A stretch of DNA of 64,000 nt from Cytobacillus sp. NCCP-133. Its GTDB lineage: Bacteria > Bacillota > Bacilli > Bacillales > Cytobacillaceae. The stretch is taken from positions 707,232 through 771,231 of the forward strand of contig NZ_BRVM01000001.1 in NCBI RefSeq assembly GCF_026011715.1, given 5' to 3'. This document shows, piece by piece, positions 17,263-25,887 of this stretch (position 1 is its first letter; each line of letters starts with the position of its first letter). The notes beneath the pieces are model-generated. The model ran no database searches. It was not told the DNA's origin and worked only from the letters and a program-made list of their open reading frames with translations. Position numbers and translations under genes: made by a program.

Positions 17263-18353
17263 TTGATGAAAGCTTTAGAAACACCGGCAGGCACCCATTT
17301 CTGCACTGCACGGTAAGCCCGGCCATTTATATAAAAGAAGTAACTAACCAGTCCGCCTGTTTTGATCATGCTTTTCGCTAATCTTCGAACATTCTGCTGC
17401 TTTCTTACTTTTTCATCAGATAGATAAATGCCCAGCAGCCCGCGATTGATCAGCTTATGAAAATGTTTATGGGGAAGCTTTTCAGTATGCTTATCTGCTT
17501 CGAGAATAAAATGCCTAAGCCGTGAAAAAAGCTTTTCTTCATTTTCATAATAAAAACAGAAGTTTAAATCGCCGCCTGCCCTGTCCTCTTCCTGGTCAAT
17601 CAGATAATCGAGAAGAATGTGAAGGCCCTGGATATATGGAAAATACCCATTGCGGATATTAATGGCGTGCTCCCGTTGAAAGTCATCTCTTAAGGCATAA
17701 GAGACTAGGCAAAAAATGCCTAGTGTCGATCCCGAACAGGCCGAAAACTCATACCACTCCATTTCGGGAATGTCTGACCGATATTGATCGAACCAGCTTT
17801 GGAGGCGGGGAACCCTCTCCTCCACCATCACATGTTTATGTATTTGTAAATCGCAATAATAGCGGCATAACTCCAGCAGATGGCTTTTTATATGCGGATA
17901 ATGTTCCAAACCTGAAAGCACTTCCCGGCAGGCGGCTGCCAGATCTGACAGATAGCCTCCATCATCCTGCTCACTTCTTAGACGGTAATAATTCTTGCTG
18001 GTTGCCTCGGTATTCAGCGCATCCTCCATTGATTCATGGAGCGCAGCAAAATCCTCTGGATCCAGTGAGGTGCTGCGGTCACACAGATTATCAAGATAAT
18101 CGCTGATGGTCTGATAAGCAACAATAAACTTAATTGCTTCAACGTATTTTTCCTTGGCCATTAAAGACATAATCGCTCCGCCTTCACAGTGGAAGGTTTT
18201 ATGCTCGATGCTGGCAAGAGCTTGTTTCCGTAACTCCGGATCAGGAATTGCTTCAGCACGGCTCTTCCAATAGGTTAGTTCTTTATGCACTGCAGGCAGA
18301 ACCTTTCGATAAACATATGACATCAAACTAATTGGCATGGAAGGGACACTCAT
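17259..18353 (-). CDS. ytpB: Tetraprenyl-beta-curcumene synthase YtpB
   Basis: A 364-residue protein of the YtpB (DUF2600) terpene synthase family, which cyclises C35 heptaprenyl diphosphate to tetraprenyl-beta-curcumene, a sesquarterpene precursor. The family lacks the classical DDXXD motif. Here the acidic YQTISDYLDNLCD (near 83-95) and DYLIDQEEDRAGGDLNF segments are the likely metal-binding parts. I chose the ATG at 18353 (MSVPSMPISLM), preceded by AAGGAGGT, over the upstream open frame. It is 30 nt after ytpA is not the case: ytpA lies upstream on the same strand, 90 nt away. Confidence 0.87.
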   Translation of the reverse strand: MSVPSMPISLMSYVYRKVLPAVHKELTYWKSRAEAIPDPELRKQALASIEHKTFHCEGGAIMSLMAKEKYVEAIKFIVAYQTISDYLDNLCDRSTSLDPEDFAALHESMEDALNTEATSKNYYRLRSEQDDGGYLSDLAAACREVLSGLEHYPHIKSHLLELCRYYCDLQIHKHVMVEERVPRLQSWFDQYRSDIPEMEWYEFSACSGSTLGIFCLVSYALRDDFQREHAINIRNGYFPYIQGLHILLDYLIDQEEDRAGGDLNFCFYYENEEKLFSRLRHFILEADKHTEKLPHKHFHKLINRGLLGIYLSDEKVRKQQNVRRLAKSMIKTGGLVSYFFYINGRAYRAVQKWVPAGVSKAFIK

Positions 18354-18443
18354 GAATGACCATACCTCCTTTTGTACAGGGTAATTTGCTTGGGTAGTTG
18401 CTGCTTCAATCACTTACATTTGACCATTTAACGTAACTTCCAA

Positions 18444-19253
18444 TCAAACAACATAGCCTAAAGCTTTTAATTGGCTGTTAACAAAATCCTTCGCATATTC
18501 AAATACTTCTTCACGCTCAGGTTCATTAAAAACTTCATGATAGCACTTTGGCCATTCTTTGAACCTTTTTTCGGAGAATGGCGCCATGTTGAACCAGTCC
18601 CTGACAGTGGTTTTATTGACAATTTTATCATCCCCTCCCTGCAAGACAAGAAGCGGGACATCCTGGATTTTATTAAGGTTTTCAAAAGCCAGCTTGATGG
18701 CAGCCACAAGCTCACGGTACCATCTGACGGAGACCTTGGTTACATAGAGGGAGTCATTTAAATCAGCATCACGTACATCCTGGTTTCTCGTTGCCATTTC
18801 GACGGATAAGCCGGCATCCATTTTAAGGCTTGGCACGACTGAATTGAGCCCAAGCGATAAAAAGTTAAGGAATTTGGAAGGCTGTTTGATAAGGCCCAGA
18901 CAAGGCGATGAAAGGATGACGCCCGCTAAATTCATTTTCTCCTCTTGAAGCAATCGAATTGCAATCAATCCGCCCATACTATGACCCAAAAGAAAAATAG
19001 GCAATTCGAATTCATACGCAGCCTGGATCCAATCTTTCAATTCAAGTATATACTCATCAAAAGAATCAATATGGCCCCTTCTAGACCTGGTTGTCATGCC
19101 CTGGCCCGGAAGATCTCCCATGATGACATGGAAACCAGCCAAGCGCCACATTTCAATCAGCCAGCCGTAGCGGCGGTGATGCTCCATTGCCCCATGCACC
19201 ATAACAATAACGCCCTTTGCTTCTCCTTCAGTTTCCCACTTCCACATAGTCAA
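18444..19253 (-). CDS. ytpA: Alpha/beta hydrolase YtpA (lysophospholipase-like)
   Basis: A 269-residue serine hydrolase of the monoacylglycerol lipase/lysophospholipase type. The nucleophile elbow LLGHSMGG is near residues 92-99. The oxyanion region is VHGAMEH (18-24), the acid LQGGDDKIV is near 208, and the histidine is in KCYHEVFNE. B. subtilis YtpA has been linked to bacilysocin synthesis from phosphatidylglycerol. It lies upstream of ytpB on the same strand and probably shares its transcript. The ATG has AGGAGG. Confidence 0.85.
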   Translation of the reverse strand: MTMWKWETEGEAKGVIVMVHGAMEHHRRYGWLIEMWRLAGFHVIMGDLPGQGMTTRSRRGHIDSFDEYILELKDWIQAAYEFELPIFLLGHSMGGLIAIRLLQEEKMNLAGVILSSPCLGLIKQPSKFLNFLSLGLNSVVPSLKMDAGLSVEMATRNQDVRDADLNDSLYVTKVSVRWYRELVAAIKLAFENLNKIQDVPLLVLQGGDDKIVNKTTVRDWFNMAPFSEKRFKEWPKCYHEVFNEPEREEVFEYAKDFVNSQLKALGYVV

Positions 19254-19413
19254 TCCTCCTAGCCCTTTTCGAACTGCCTTATGTACATATATTATAGCCT
19301 AGATGCTTAAAATGTTCATGAATCAAACCCGTATTTCACTTTGCGGAAATAACCTTAAATGGATTCTTATGATAGAATCAAAATAACCAAACTACATACA
19401 GGAGTGTTCAAAC

Positions 19414-19935
19414 ATGATCTATCCATACAAAGATAAAGAGCCTAAAATTGCTGATTCGGCATTTATTGCTGATTTTACTACCATTACCGGTGATGTAGAA
19501 ATCGGCGAGGAATCCAGTGTATGGTTTAACACGGTTATCCGAGGGGATGTTGCACCAACAATCATCGGCAAAAAAGTCAATATCCAGGACAATTCCGTTC
19601 TGCACCAAAGTCCCAATAACCCATTAATATTAGAAGATGAAGTCACAGTGGGCCATCAGGTGATCCTGCATAGCTGTATAATCCGAAAGAAAGCCTTAAT
19701 CGGGATGGGCTCTATTGTACTAGACAACGCAGAAATTGGCGAGGGGGCTTTTATTGGCGCTGGCAGCCTAATTCCGCAGGGAAAAAAAATACCGCCAAAC
19801 ACGCTTGCCTTTGGAAGACCCGCAAAGGTGATCCGGAAATTGACTCCGGATGATATTCAGGATATGGAACGGATCAGCAGGGAATATGCCGAAAAAGGGC
19901 AATACTATAAGTCTTTGCAGAATGCTGATAAATAA
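19414..19935 (+). CDS. ytoA: Gamma-carbonic anhydrase-like protein YtoA
   Basis: A 173-residue left-handed beta-helix protein with hexapeptide repeats (IADFTTITGDVEIGEESSVW, VNIQDNSVLHQ). The three zinc-ligand histidines of gamma-carbonic anhydrases are present in context: SVLHQSP, VGHQVILHSC. It could hydrate CO2 or be a structural or acyltransferase-like relative; activity of YtoA is not known to me. The ATG at 19414 has an AGGAGTG site. Monocistronic. Confidence 0.85.
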   Translation: MIYPYKDKEPKIADSAFIADFTTITGDVEIGEESSVWFNTVIRGDVAPTIIGKKVNIQDNSVLHQSPNNPLILEDEVTVGHQVILHSCIIRKKALIGMGSIVLDNAEIGEGAFIGAGSLIPQGKKIPPNTLAFGRPAKVIRKLTPDDIQDMERISREYAEKGQYYKSLQNADK

Positions 19936-20036
19936 CTCTTCTAACCTATTCCCTATCTAAAGTGAATGAAGCAATAAAAATTAAATTCGGTTAGAATGCT
20001 GCCGATAATAAATGTAAGGGACCGAAATGGCGGGTG

Positions 20037-20279
20037 ATGAAATTGTCTTTATATGCAGCTACCCTAGTGACTTTTCTATTTTTAATTGTGATTTTCAGAA
20101 AGTCACTGCTAAAAACAGCGCCAATATTTTTATCCATCTTTATTCTGATCTCCGCTGCATTTGTGTATGATAGCCTGAGCCAAAGCCGTCCAGTTTCAGC
20201 GTTTGCTCAGCTATTCTTATGGGTAAATGAACCGGTAAAAAAACCGGTACTTTCATGGAACACAATACAGCTGTTATGA
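20037..20279 (+). CDS. N-terminal membrane part of split C39 peptidase
   Basis: An 80-residue open frame with two hydrophobic helices (LYAATLVTFLFLIVIFRK, TAPIFLSIFILISAAFVYDS). It ends 25 nt into the following frame. At GTAAAAAAACCGG an A7 run fits the -1 slippery form A AAA AAA. Reading in the -1 frame from there continues ...EPVKKTGTFMEHNTAV into the peptidase domain without a break. The protein is probably the membrane anchor of one C39-type protein, split by a frameshift, programmed slippage or sequence error. Confidence 0.6.
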   Translation: MKLSLYAATLVTFLFLIVIFRKSLLKTAPIFLSIFILISAAFVYDSLSQSRPVSAFAQLFLWVNEPVKKPVLSWNTIQLL

Positions 20280-20893
20280 CGATGAAGGAAGAAACACTTA
20301 TCGATGCACCAGTTATTAACCAATTTCCTGAACTGCCAAGAGGTTGTGAAGTGACAAGCCTATCCATGCTTCTCCAGCATGCAGGAATCCAGGCTGACAA
20401 GCTCACTCTTGCAAAAGAAATAAAGAAAAATCCCGAAACATATAAAATTGAAAATGGCAAAATTCACTTTGGACATCCAAATGATGGGTTTGTAGGCGAT
20501 ATGTACTCATTTGATAATCCAGGATTAGGCGTTTACCATAAGCCTGTAAAAGAGCTGGCTGAGAACTACATGCCAGGTTCTATTCTGGACCTTACCGGAT
20601 CCGATTTTAAAGATATAAAAACCCATCTATCGGATGGAAGGCCTATTTGGGTCATTACGAATACAGCTTACAAAAAGCTTTCAGATGAATTCTTCCAAAC
20701 ATGGCATACGCCAAAGGGTGAAATTGAGATTACCTATAAAGAGCATTCTGTTTTAGTGACAGGCTATGACCAGGAATTTATGTATTTCAATGATCCGCTC
20801 ACCGGCGAAAAAAATAAAGCAGCATCCATCCAAGACTTCGAGGAAGCCTGGGTCCAGATGGAAAGACAAGCTTTTACTTATCTTCCTCATTGA
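20255..20893 (+). CDS. C39-family cysteine peptidase domain (YvpB-like)
   Basis: A 212-residue C39-like peptidase domain. The active-site block is LPRGCEVTSLSMLLQHAG near residues 28-45, with Cys and the following helix. The catalytic histidine is in EHSVLVTGYD, and the downstream aspartate in FNDPLTGE. It resembles YvpB-type proteins, which normally carry an N-terminal membrane segment in the same chain. No ribosome site precedes the ATG at 20255, supporting the view that it is the distal part of the frame starting at 20037. Substrate unknown. Confidence 0.75.
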   Translation: MEHNTAVMTMKEETLIDAPVINQFPELPRGCEVTSLSMLLQHAGIQADKLTLAKEIKKNPETYKIENGKIHFGHPNDGFVGDMYSFDNPGLGVYHKPVKELAENYMPGSILDLTGSDFKDIKTHLSDGRPIWVITNTAYKKLSDEFFQTWHTPKGEIEITYKEHSVLVTGYDQEFMYFNDPLTGEKNKAASIQDFEEAWVQMERQAFTYLPH

Positions 20894-20935
20894 AAAACGT
20901 CCACCAGATAACCCTGATGGACGTTTTTTTAACCT
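20894..20935. terminator. Bidirectional terminator
   Basis: An AAAACGTCCA / TGGACGTTTT stem with a T7 run, between the convergent peptidase and asnB. Confidence 0.8.
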
Positions 20936-22833
20936 TTTAGAGGCTGAAGGTCTTTATTCAGCAAATACTCTCTTTCAAAGGAATATTTCTTTTCAACATA
21001 AACCTGGTGCCAAACCATGAACATTAGAACAGTCCAGATTTTGCGGCTGTTATCTGCTTTGTCCTGGCAATGGTCTTCAAGAAGCCTTAAAACATACTCT
21101 TTATTGATTAAATGATCCACATTGCTTTCACGGATGATATTTTTAGCCCAATCGTTCATTTCGTCTTTTAGCCAGTGGCGGATTGGTACCGGGAATCCCA
21201 GCTTTTTGCGGTTCAGCACATGATCAGGAACAACACCTTCTGCTGCTTTCCGAAGAATGTATTTCGTTGTGCCATTAGCTGTTTTCAAACTAGTCGGTAT
21301 TTGAGAAGCTACTTTGAACACTTCTTTGTCAAGGAAAGGGACTCGAAGTTCCAGAGAATGAGCCATCGTCATTTTATCCGCTTTTAATAGGATATCTCCG
21401 CGCATCCATGTATGAATATCAATATACTGCATGCGATCAACCGGGTCATAGCCTCTGCTTTCTTCATAAAGCGGCTTTGTGACATCAGTATATTTTAAGC
21501 CATCCTTGTATACATGAAGCAAATGATGCTTCTCTTCTTCCGTAAACATTTTTGCATTCCCGATATAGCGTTCTTCCATCGGTGTGACGCCGCGTTCGAT
21601 AAAGCTTTTGCCCTTCATTCCTTCCGGCATCATGTTTGCGATCATTCTCAACAGCTTCTTGCCGATTGCGGGAATTTTATTGAAGACTTCAAGCGACTGC
21701 GGCTCACGGTAAATATTATAGCCGCCAAACAGCTCATCGGCACCTTCACCGGATAGAACTACTGTCACATGCTTGCGCGCTTCTCTAGCTACAAAATATA
21801 AAGGCACACAGGCTGGGTCAGCAAGCGGATCATCCATATGCCACATGATTTTTGGAATTTCACTCATGTATTCTTCAGGTGAAATAATGTAGCTGATATT
21901 TTCAACACCCAGCTTTTCAGCCGTTTCTTTCGCTACATCTACCTCGCTAAAGCCATCTCTCTCAAAGCCTACGGAAAAGGTTTTAATAGCAGGATGGAAT
22001 TCTTTTGCAATCGAAGCAATGATCGAAGAATCGATTCCGCCGGATAGGAATGAACCAACTGGAACATCGGCACGCATATGCATTTTAACCGAATCAAATA
22101 AGACATCTTTAATTTCCTTCGTATAATCTGCTTCCGATTTTTTCACTGGTTTAAAGGCTGCCTTCCAAAAGCGTCTGATATCCATTGGGGCGCCTATTTT
22201 TTTCATAAAATAGTGACCCGGCTCAAGTTTTTGGATTCCTTCTGACATCGTGTTCGGTTCGGGTACAAATTGGTAAGTCAAATAATGCTGAAGAGAGTCG
22301 TAATTCAATACATCATTTTGCAAAGCCAAAAGGATGCTTTTCTTTTCTGAACCAAAGAAAGTGCGATCTCCATTGTCATAGTAAAAGAAAGGCTTAATCC
22401 CGAATGAATCCCTTGCTCCGTATAATGACTGATCCTGTTTATCCCAGATAACAAAAGCGAACATGCCGCGAAGCCTTTCAACAGCCTTCTCTTTTAAATG
22501 GCTGTAAAGGGCAATAATAACTTCTGTATCAGAACTTGTTTCAAAGCTTAAGCCTGCTTGGAGAAGTTCTTCACGAAGTTCCACATAGTTGTAGATTTCC
22601 CCGTTAAAAATAATCCAATAACGCTCATCTTCATACGTTAGCGGCTGATGCCCGCTCTCTATATCAATAATGCTTAAACGGCGGAATCCGAATTGGATAT
22701 GGTCATCAAAGTAATATCCTGAATCATCAGGTCCGCGGTGGGTAATGATATCATTCATATTTTGGAATTGCTCTTTATCTGCTTCACGGTAATTTTGCGT
22801 TTTTTCATGTACACAACCAATAAAACCACACAT
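20929..22833 (-). CDS. asnB: Asparagine synthase (glutamine-hydrolysing)
   Basis: A 634-residue class II amidotransferase making asparagine from aspartate, glutamine and ATP. I set the start at 22833 so that the protein begins MCGFIG, exposing the N-terminal nucleophilic cysteine after Met removal; AGGTG lies 9 nt upstream. The open frame extends four codons further. The glutaminase domain is residues 2-200. The ATP-pyrophosphatase motif is in GSFLSGGIDSSIIASIAK near 260. Synthetase-domain motifs SGEGADELFGGYNIY and LELRVPFLDKE are intact. Confidence 0.95.
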   Translation of the reverse strand: MCGFIGCVHEKTQNYREADKEQFQNMNDIITHRGPDDSGYYFDDHIQFGFRRLSIIDIESGHQPLTYEDERYWIIFNGEIYNYVELREELLQAGLSFETSSDTEVIIALYSHLKEKAVERLRGMFAFVIWDKQDQSLYGARDSFGIKPFFYYDNGDRTFFGSEKKSILLALQNDVLNYDSLQHYLTYQFVPEPNTMSEGIQKLEPGHYFMKKIGAPMDIRRFWKAAFKPVKKSEADYTKEIKDVLFDSVKMHMRADVPVGSFLSGGIDSSIIASIAKEFHPAIKTFSVGFERDGFSEVDVAKETAEKLGVENISYIISPEEYMSEIPKIMWHMDDPLADPACVPLYFVAREARKHVTVVLSGEGADELFGGYNIYREPQSLEVFNKIPAIGKKLLRMIANMMPEGMKGKSFIERGVTPMEERYIGNAKMFTEEEKHHLLHVYKDGLKYTDVTKPLYEESRGYDPVDRMQYIDIHTWMRGDILLKADKMTMAHSLELRVPFLDKEVFKVASQIPTSLKTANGTTKYILRKAAEGVVPDHVLNRKKLGFPVPIRHWLKDEMNDWAKNIIRESNVDHLINKEYVLRLLEDHCQDKADNSRKIWTVLMFMVWHQVYVEKKYSFEREYLLNKDLQPLKG

Positions 22834-23078
22834 TATGTACGTCACCTACTCCATTCTTTTTTCATATTTAAAAGCCCTTTTACGGGTCCTCTGCTTCTAG
22901 AAAACATACCCTATAATACTACCACTAATCATTTAAAATTAGCACGTGGAATATGAAAAAAAGTACCTGAGGAAATTAAAGCTATTATCAGAAGTTTATA
23001 CGATAACATAATTTGATAAACACCTAAAGGGCAGAAAGACCCTAAACGGGCAATTTTCACCTTTATGTATAAAGACGT

Positions 23079-23126
23079 AAAAAAAAAGCGGAAGTTACAT
23101 GTAATATGCAACTCCCGCTTTTTTTA
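23079..23126 (-). terminator. Hairpin downstream of the metK repeat
   Basis: The stem AAAAAGCGG.AGTT / AACT.CCGCTTTTT with long A and T tracts lies beyond the repeat that follows metK. It is probably the real end of the metK transcript, upstream of asnB. Confidence 0.65.
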
Positions 23127-23149
23127 AAAGTTAAGAAAGCAGAAAATTT

Positions 23150-23375
23150 CGAACGTTGATAGCTGTCTAGCGCAAGCAGCCTACCACCTCGAGGTCACAA
23201 ATTTGTCTAGTTGCGGCTCCTAGGGACTCGGGGATCATAAGCCAATCCCCTCCAGAAGGAAATACACCTTCTTACAGGAACCGTCTTGTGCTTGAGTTCC
23301 CAAGGATGCGGGTCATGCAGACGTTGCCACAGAACGTGGCATTCCTAGTCTGCGTTCCTTCGTGAGCAAGGTGGT
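23150..23375. repeat. Dispersed structured repeat downstream of metK
   Basis: A copy of the family at 8930-9180 in the opposite orientation. Shared blocks are GGATGCGGGTCATGCAGACG followed by TTGCCACAG.ACGTGGC, and ATAAGCCAATCC, then a hairpin (AGAAGG / CCTTCT), then CGTCTTGTGCTTGAG. The left end (GTCTAG, CGGCTCCTAG) recalls the border of the second repeat family. With the copy at 24813-24965 it flanks metK as an inverted pair. Confidence 0.75.
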
Positions 23376-23384
23376 TCTGTTTTT

Positions 23385-24581
23385 CTATTGTGCTTCAGAA
23401 CGAAGAATTTCTGCTTTGTCCGTACGCTCCCATGGAAGATCAACATCTGTACGTCCAAAATGGCCGTATGCAGCCGTTTGCTTATAAATTGGGCGGCGCA
23501 GATCAAGCATGTTGATAATGCCGGCAGGGCGAAGGTCAAAATGCTTTCTGATAAGGTCAACAAGTACATCTTCGCCTACTTTTCCAGTACCGAATGTATC
23601 TACAGAGATCGATACAGGCTGTGCTACTCCAATCGCATAGGCAAGCTGAACTTCTACTTTCTCAGCCAGCCCTGCAGCGACTATGTTTTTCGCTACATAA
23701 CGTGCAGCATAAGCAGCAGAACGGTCAACTTTTGTAGGATCCTTACCGGAAAATGCGCCGCCGCCATGGCGTGCATAACCGCCGTAAGTATCAACGATGA
23801 TTTTGCGGCCGGTTAAGCCTGCGTCCCCTTGAGGACCTCCGATTACGAAACGGCCTGTTGGGTTGATGAAGTATTTTGTATCCTCATCGATTAGTCCTTT
23901 TGGAACAACCGGATTGATGACATGTTCTTTCAGGTTGCGCTGGATTTGCTCCAGGCTGATTTCAGGGTGATGCTGAGTAGAAATAACAATCGTATCAATG
24001 CGAACCGGCTTGTCATTTTCATCATACTCAACGGTTACCTGTGTTTTTCCGTCCGGACGGAGGTAAGGAAGAATTTCTTCTTTGCGCACCTCAGTCAGGC
24101 GGCGGGATAATTTATGTGCTAAAGAAATCGGAAGAGGCATAAGCTCTTTCGTTTCGTTGCAGGCAAAACCAAACATTAGACCCTGGTCTCCTGCACCGAT
24201 TGCTTCGATTTCCTCATCGCTCATTTTTCCTTCACGTGCTTCCAGCGCCTGGTCAACACCCATTGCGATATCAGCTGATTGCTCGTCAATGGAAGTTAAT
24301 ACAGCACAAGTTTCAGAGTCGAAACCATATTTTGCCCGAGTATACCCGATATCTTTTACCGTTTCACGAACGATTTTTGGAATATCTACGTATGTAGATG
24401 TTGTGATTTCACCTGCAACTAATACAAGACCTGTTGTTACAGAAGTTTCTGCAGCAACGCGGGCATTGGCATCTTTAGCTAAAATTGCATCTAAGATTGC
24501 ATCAGAAATTTGGTCACTGATTTTATCCGGATGACCTTCAGTAACTGATTCAGAAGTAAACAAACGACGCTTTGTTGACAT
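23385..24581 (-). CDS. metK: S-adenosylmethionine synthetase
   Basis: A 398-residue methionine adenosyltransferase forming SAM from ATP and methionine. Family signatures are visible: [20 protein letters not shown] (ATP site, residues 9-28), [12 protein letters not shown] near 119-130, and the P-loop-like [19 protein letters not shown] near 270-288. Length is typical. Expression is under a SAM-I riboswitch at 24980-25165. Dispersed repeats lie on both sides of the gene. The ATG at 24581 follows AGGAGG. Confidence 0.97.
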   Translation of the reverse strand: MSTKRRLFTSESVTEGHPDKISDQISDAILDAILAKDANARVAAETSVTTGLVLVAGEITTSTYVDIPKIVRETVKDIGYTRAKYGFDSETCAVLTSIDEQSADIAMGVDQALEAREGKMSDEEIEAIGAGDQGLMFGFACNETKELMPLPISLAHKLSRRLTEVRKEEILPYLRPDGKTQVTVEYDENDKPVRIDTIVISTQHHPEISLEQIQRNLKEHVINPVVPKGLIDEDTKYFINPTGRFVIGGPQGDAGLTGRKIIVDTYGGYARHGGGAFSGKDPTKVDRSAAYAARYVAKNIVAAGLAEKVEVQLAYAIGVAQPVSISVDTFGTGKVGEDVLVDLIRKHFDLRPAGIINMLDLRRPIYKQTAAYGHFGRTDVDLPWERTDKAEILRSEAQ

Positions 24582-24812
24582 CTGGCTTCCTCCTTATAAA
24601 TAGAAAATTGAGCGAGAAGCAGAAATGGAGAAGCGGCCAAGATAACTTTTTCCTGCCATTTCAAGGATCTCTGTTTGATACGGAACTCATTCCCTTAGTA
24701 GTATGAAATAAACATGGAGTTTTTATTAAGAAAACTGGAAACTGTGGCCAAAAACTCACATAGATAGTACATTCCAAAAGCCGTTCATTTCATTGCTGTA
24801 AAAGCGCCAGCA

Positions 24813-24965
24813 CCCGACAGGTAACATCGGCTAAAATCCGCCACGTCCTGTGGCGAACGCCGAAATCAGCACATTCTGTGCAAATCTGATAAGCATAAGA
24901 CACTCCCTGGAGGAAGGCGTTTTTTTGCCTTTTATAAGGGAATGTGTAGACCATTGAGGGCTGGG
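24813..24965. repeat. Dispersed structured repeat in metK leader
   Basis: A copy in the same orientation as 8930-9180, carrying TAAAATCCGCCACGTCCTGT, ATAAGCATAAGAC and a hairpin (AAGGC / GCCTT). It lies between the SAM riboswitch terminator and the metK start and would be part of the read-through leader. No gene is seen in the remaining sequence at 24582-24812. Confidence 0.65.
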
Positions 24966-24979
24966 TGCTTGAGCTGGGT

Positions 24980-25165
24980 AAAAAATAAAAAACCTTCTCA
25001 ATAGTGAAAAGGTTGAAAGCAAATCGATTCGCGCCTTTCACTCTTATCGTTCAAGGAATTACGTCCTTGCGTCAGGTTAGCACCTTTGCTGAGTATTGCC
25101 TTTTAAGCAGGTTGCTGGGTTTCATAGGGCCTGTCCCTCCACCAGCTCGGGATAAGAGAGTATCC
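24980..25165 (-). promoter_or_regulatory. SAM-I riboswitch (S-box) of metK
   Basis: On the minus strand the canonical S-box order is present: CTCTTATCCCGAGCTGGTGG, GAGGGA, GGCCCTATGAAACCC, AGCAACCTGC, then GGTGCTAACCTG and a closing GATAAGAG that pairs with the first strand. An intrinsic terminator (AACCTTTTC / GAAAAGGTT-type stem, T-rich tail) follows at 24980-25015. SAM binding should promote termination and repress metK. Confidence 0.95.
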
Positions 25166-25177
25166 GTTCAAGGTTGA

Positions 25178-25207
25178 ATCATACCGTATTTCATCGAAAC
25201 CTGTCAA
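25178..25207 (-). promoter_or_regulatory. Sigma-A promoter of metK leader
   Basis: TTGACA, an 18-nt spacer and TATGAT on the minus strand, just upstream of the riboswitch. Confidence 0.7.
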
Positions 25208-25262
25208 CAAATTTCGTTTATTTTTTAGCTGAAATCCATCTTTAGAAAACAAGGTCCCATGC

Positions 25263-25637
25263 CTAAAGTGAACAGCTTCCGTCATCACATTTTTTTCTTA
25301 GAAATTTATGCCTGTTTTTTGCGACCCAATGATATAAGAGATTTCCTATTTTATCGATAAAAGGGATATATAATAGGATGCTGGCGATCGAGGTTGCAGG
25401 AAAATGAAGCAGCAGCCTCCTCACAGCATAATAGCCTTTTTTTACATTACCATTAGGGACAATGATATGAAGTTCTTTTCGCAAGTCCTGGTTCGTGAAT
25501 GAAAAGGAGTTTGGGCTTTTTTCATATTCCTGAAGGGATATCCACTCCACTTTATTCAGCCAATCCAATTTTTCCGACATCCGTTTGGTTTCCTTGCAAA
25601 GGGAACATGTTCCATCATATAGGGTAATTGTCTTCAT
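25263..25637 (-). CDS. DCC-family thiol-disulfide oxidoreductase (DUF393)
   Basis: A 124-residue DUF393/DCC-type protein. The N-terminal LYDGTCSLCKETKRM has the CXXC of a thioredoxin-like fold (C11, C14). The C-terminal VRRLLLHFPATSIASILLYI is a hydrophobic helix typical of the family. Function in Bacillus is not defined; YuxK is a related protein. The extreme C-terminus CDDGSCSL adds two cysteines. Divergent from pckA. Confidence 0.8.
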   Translation of the reverse strand: MKTITLYDGTCSLCKETKRMSEKLDWLNKVEWISLQEYEKSPNSFSFTNQDLRKELHIIVPNGNVKKGYYAVRRLLLHFPATSIASILLYIPFIDKIGNLLYHWVAKNRHKFLRKKCDDGSCSL

Positions 25638-25792
25638 ATTATATCCATCATCCCCAAGTCAAAATTTAACGCTTTCTTCAATTTTAACATACACCGGTTA
25701 TTAAGCTTTTAAATGTAGATTTTTGGGCAATTATGACTTTTTTATAACATTCGATAAAAATTTATCGCAATAGTATAGATTAATTGTTTTAA

Positions 25793-25803
25793 TGTGTTAT
25801 ACT
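25793..25803 (+). promoter_or_regulatory. Putative CcpN operator over pckA promoter
   Basis: TGTGTTATACT fits the CcpN consensus TRTGHYATAYW at every position, and TATACT would serve as the -10 box. CcpN represses pckA and gapB under glycolytic conditions in B. subtilis. An (AT)-repeat of about 20 nt (25827-25846) lies between this site and the ribosome site. Confidence 0.55.
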
Positions 25804-25887
25804 AATTTTGAGATGTAATCACTTTCATATATATATATATATATATTTATTAAGAAAAAAAATCAAAAAAAGGAAGGTATTCATCAG

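Noticed and set aside
24790..25041. Frames of 63 and 83 codons upstream of metK
   Set aside because: Overlap the SAM riboswitch terminator and the repeat.
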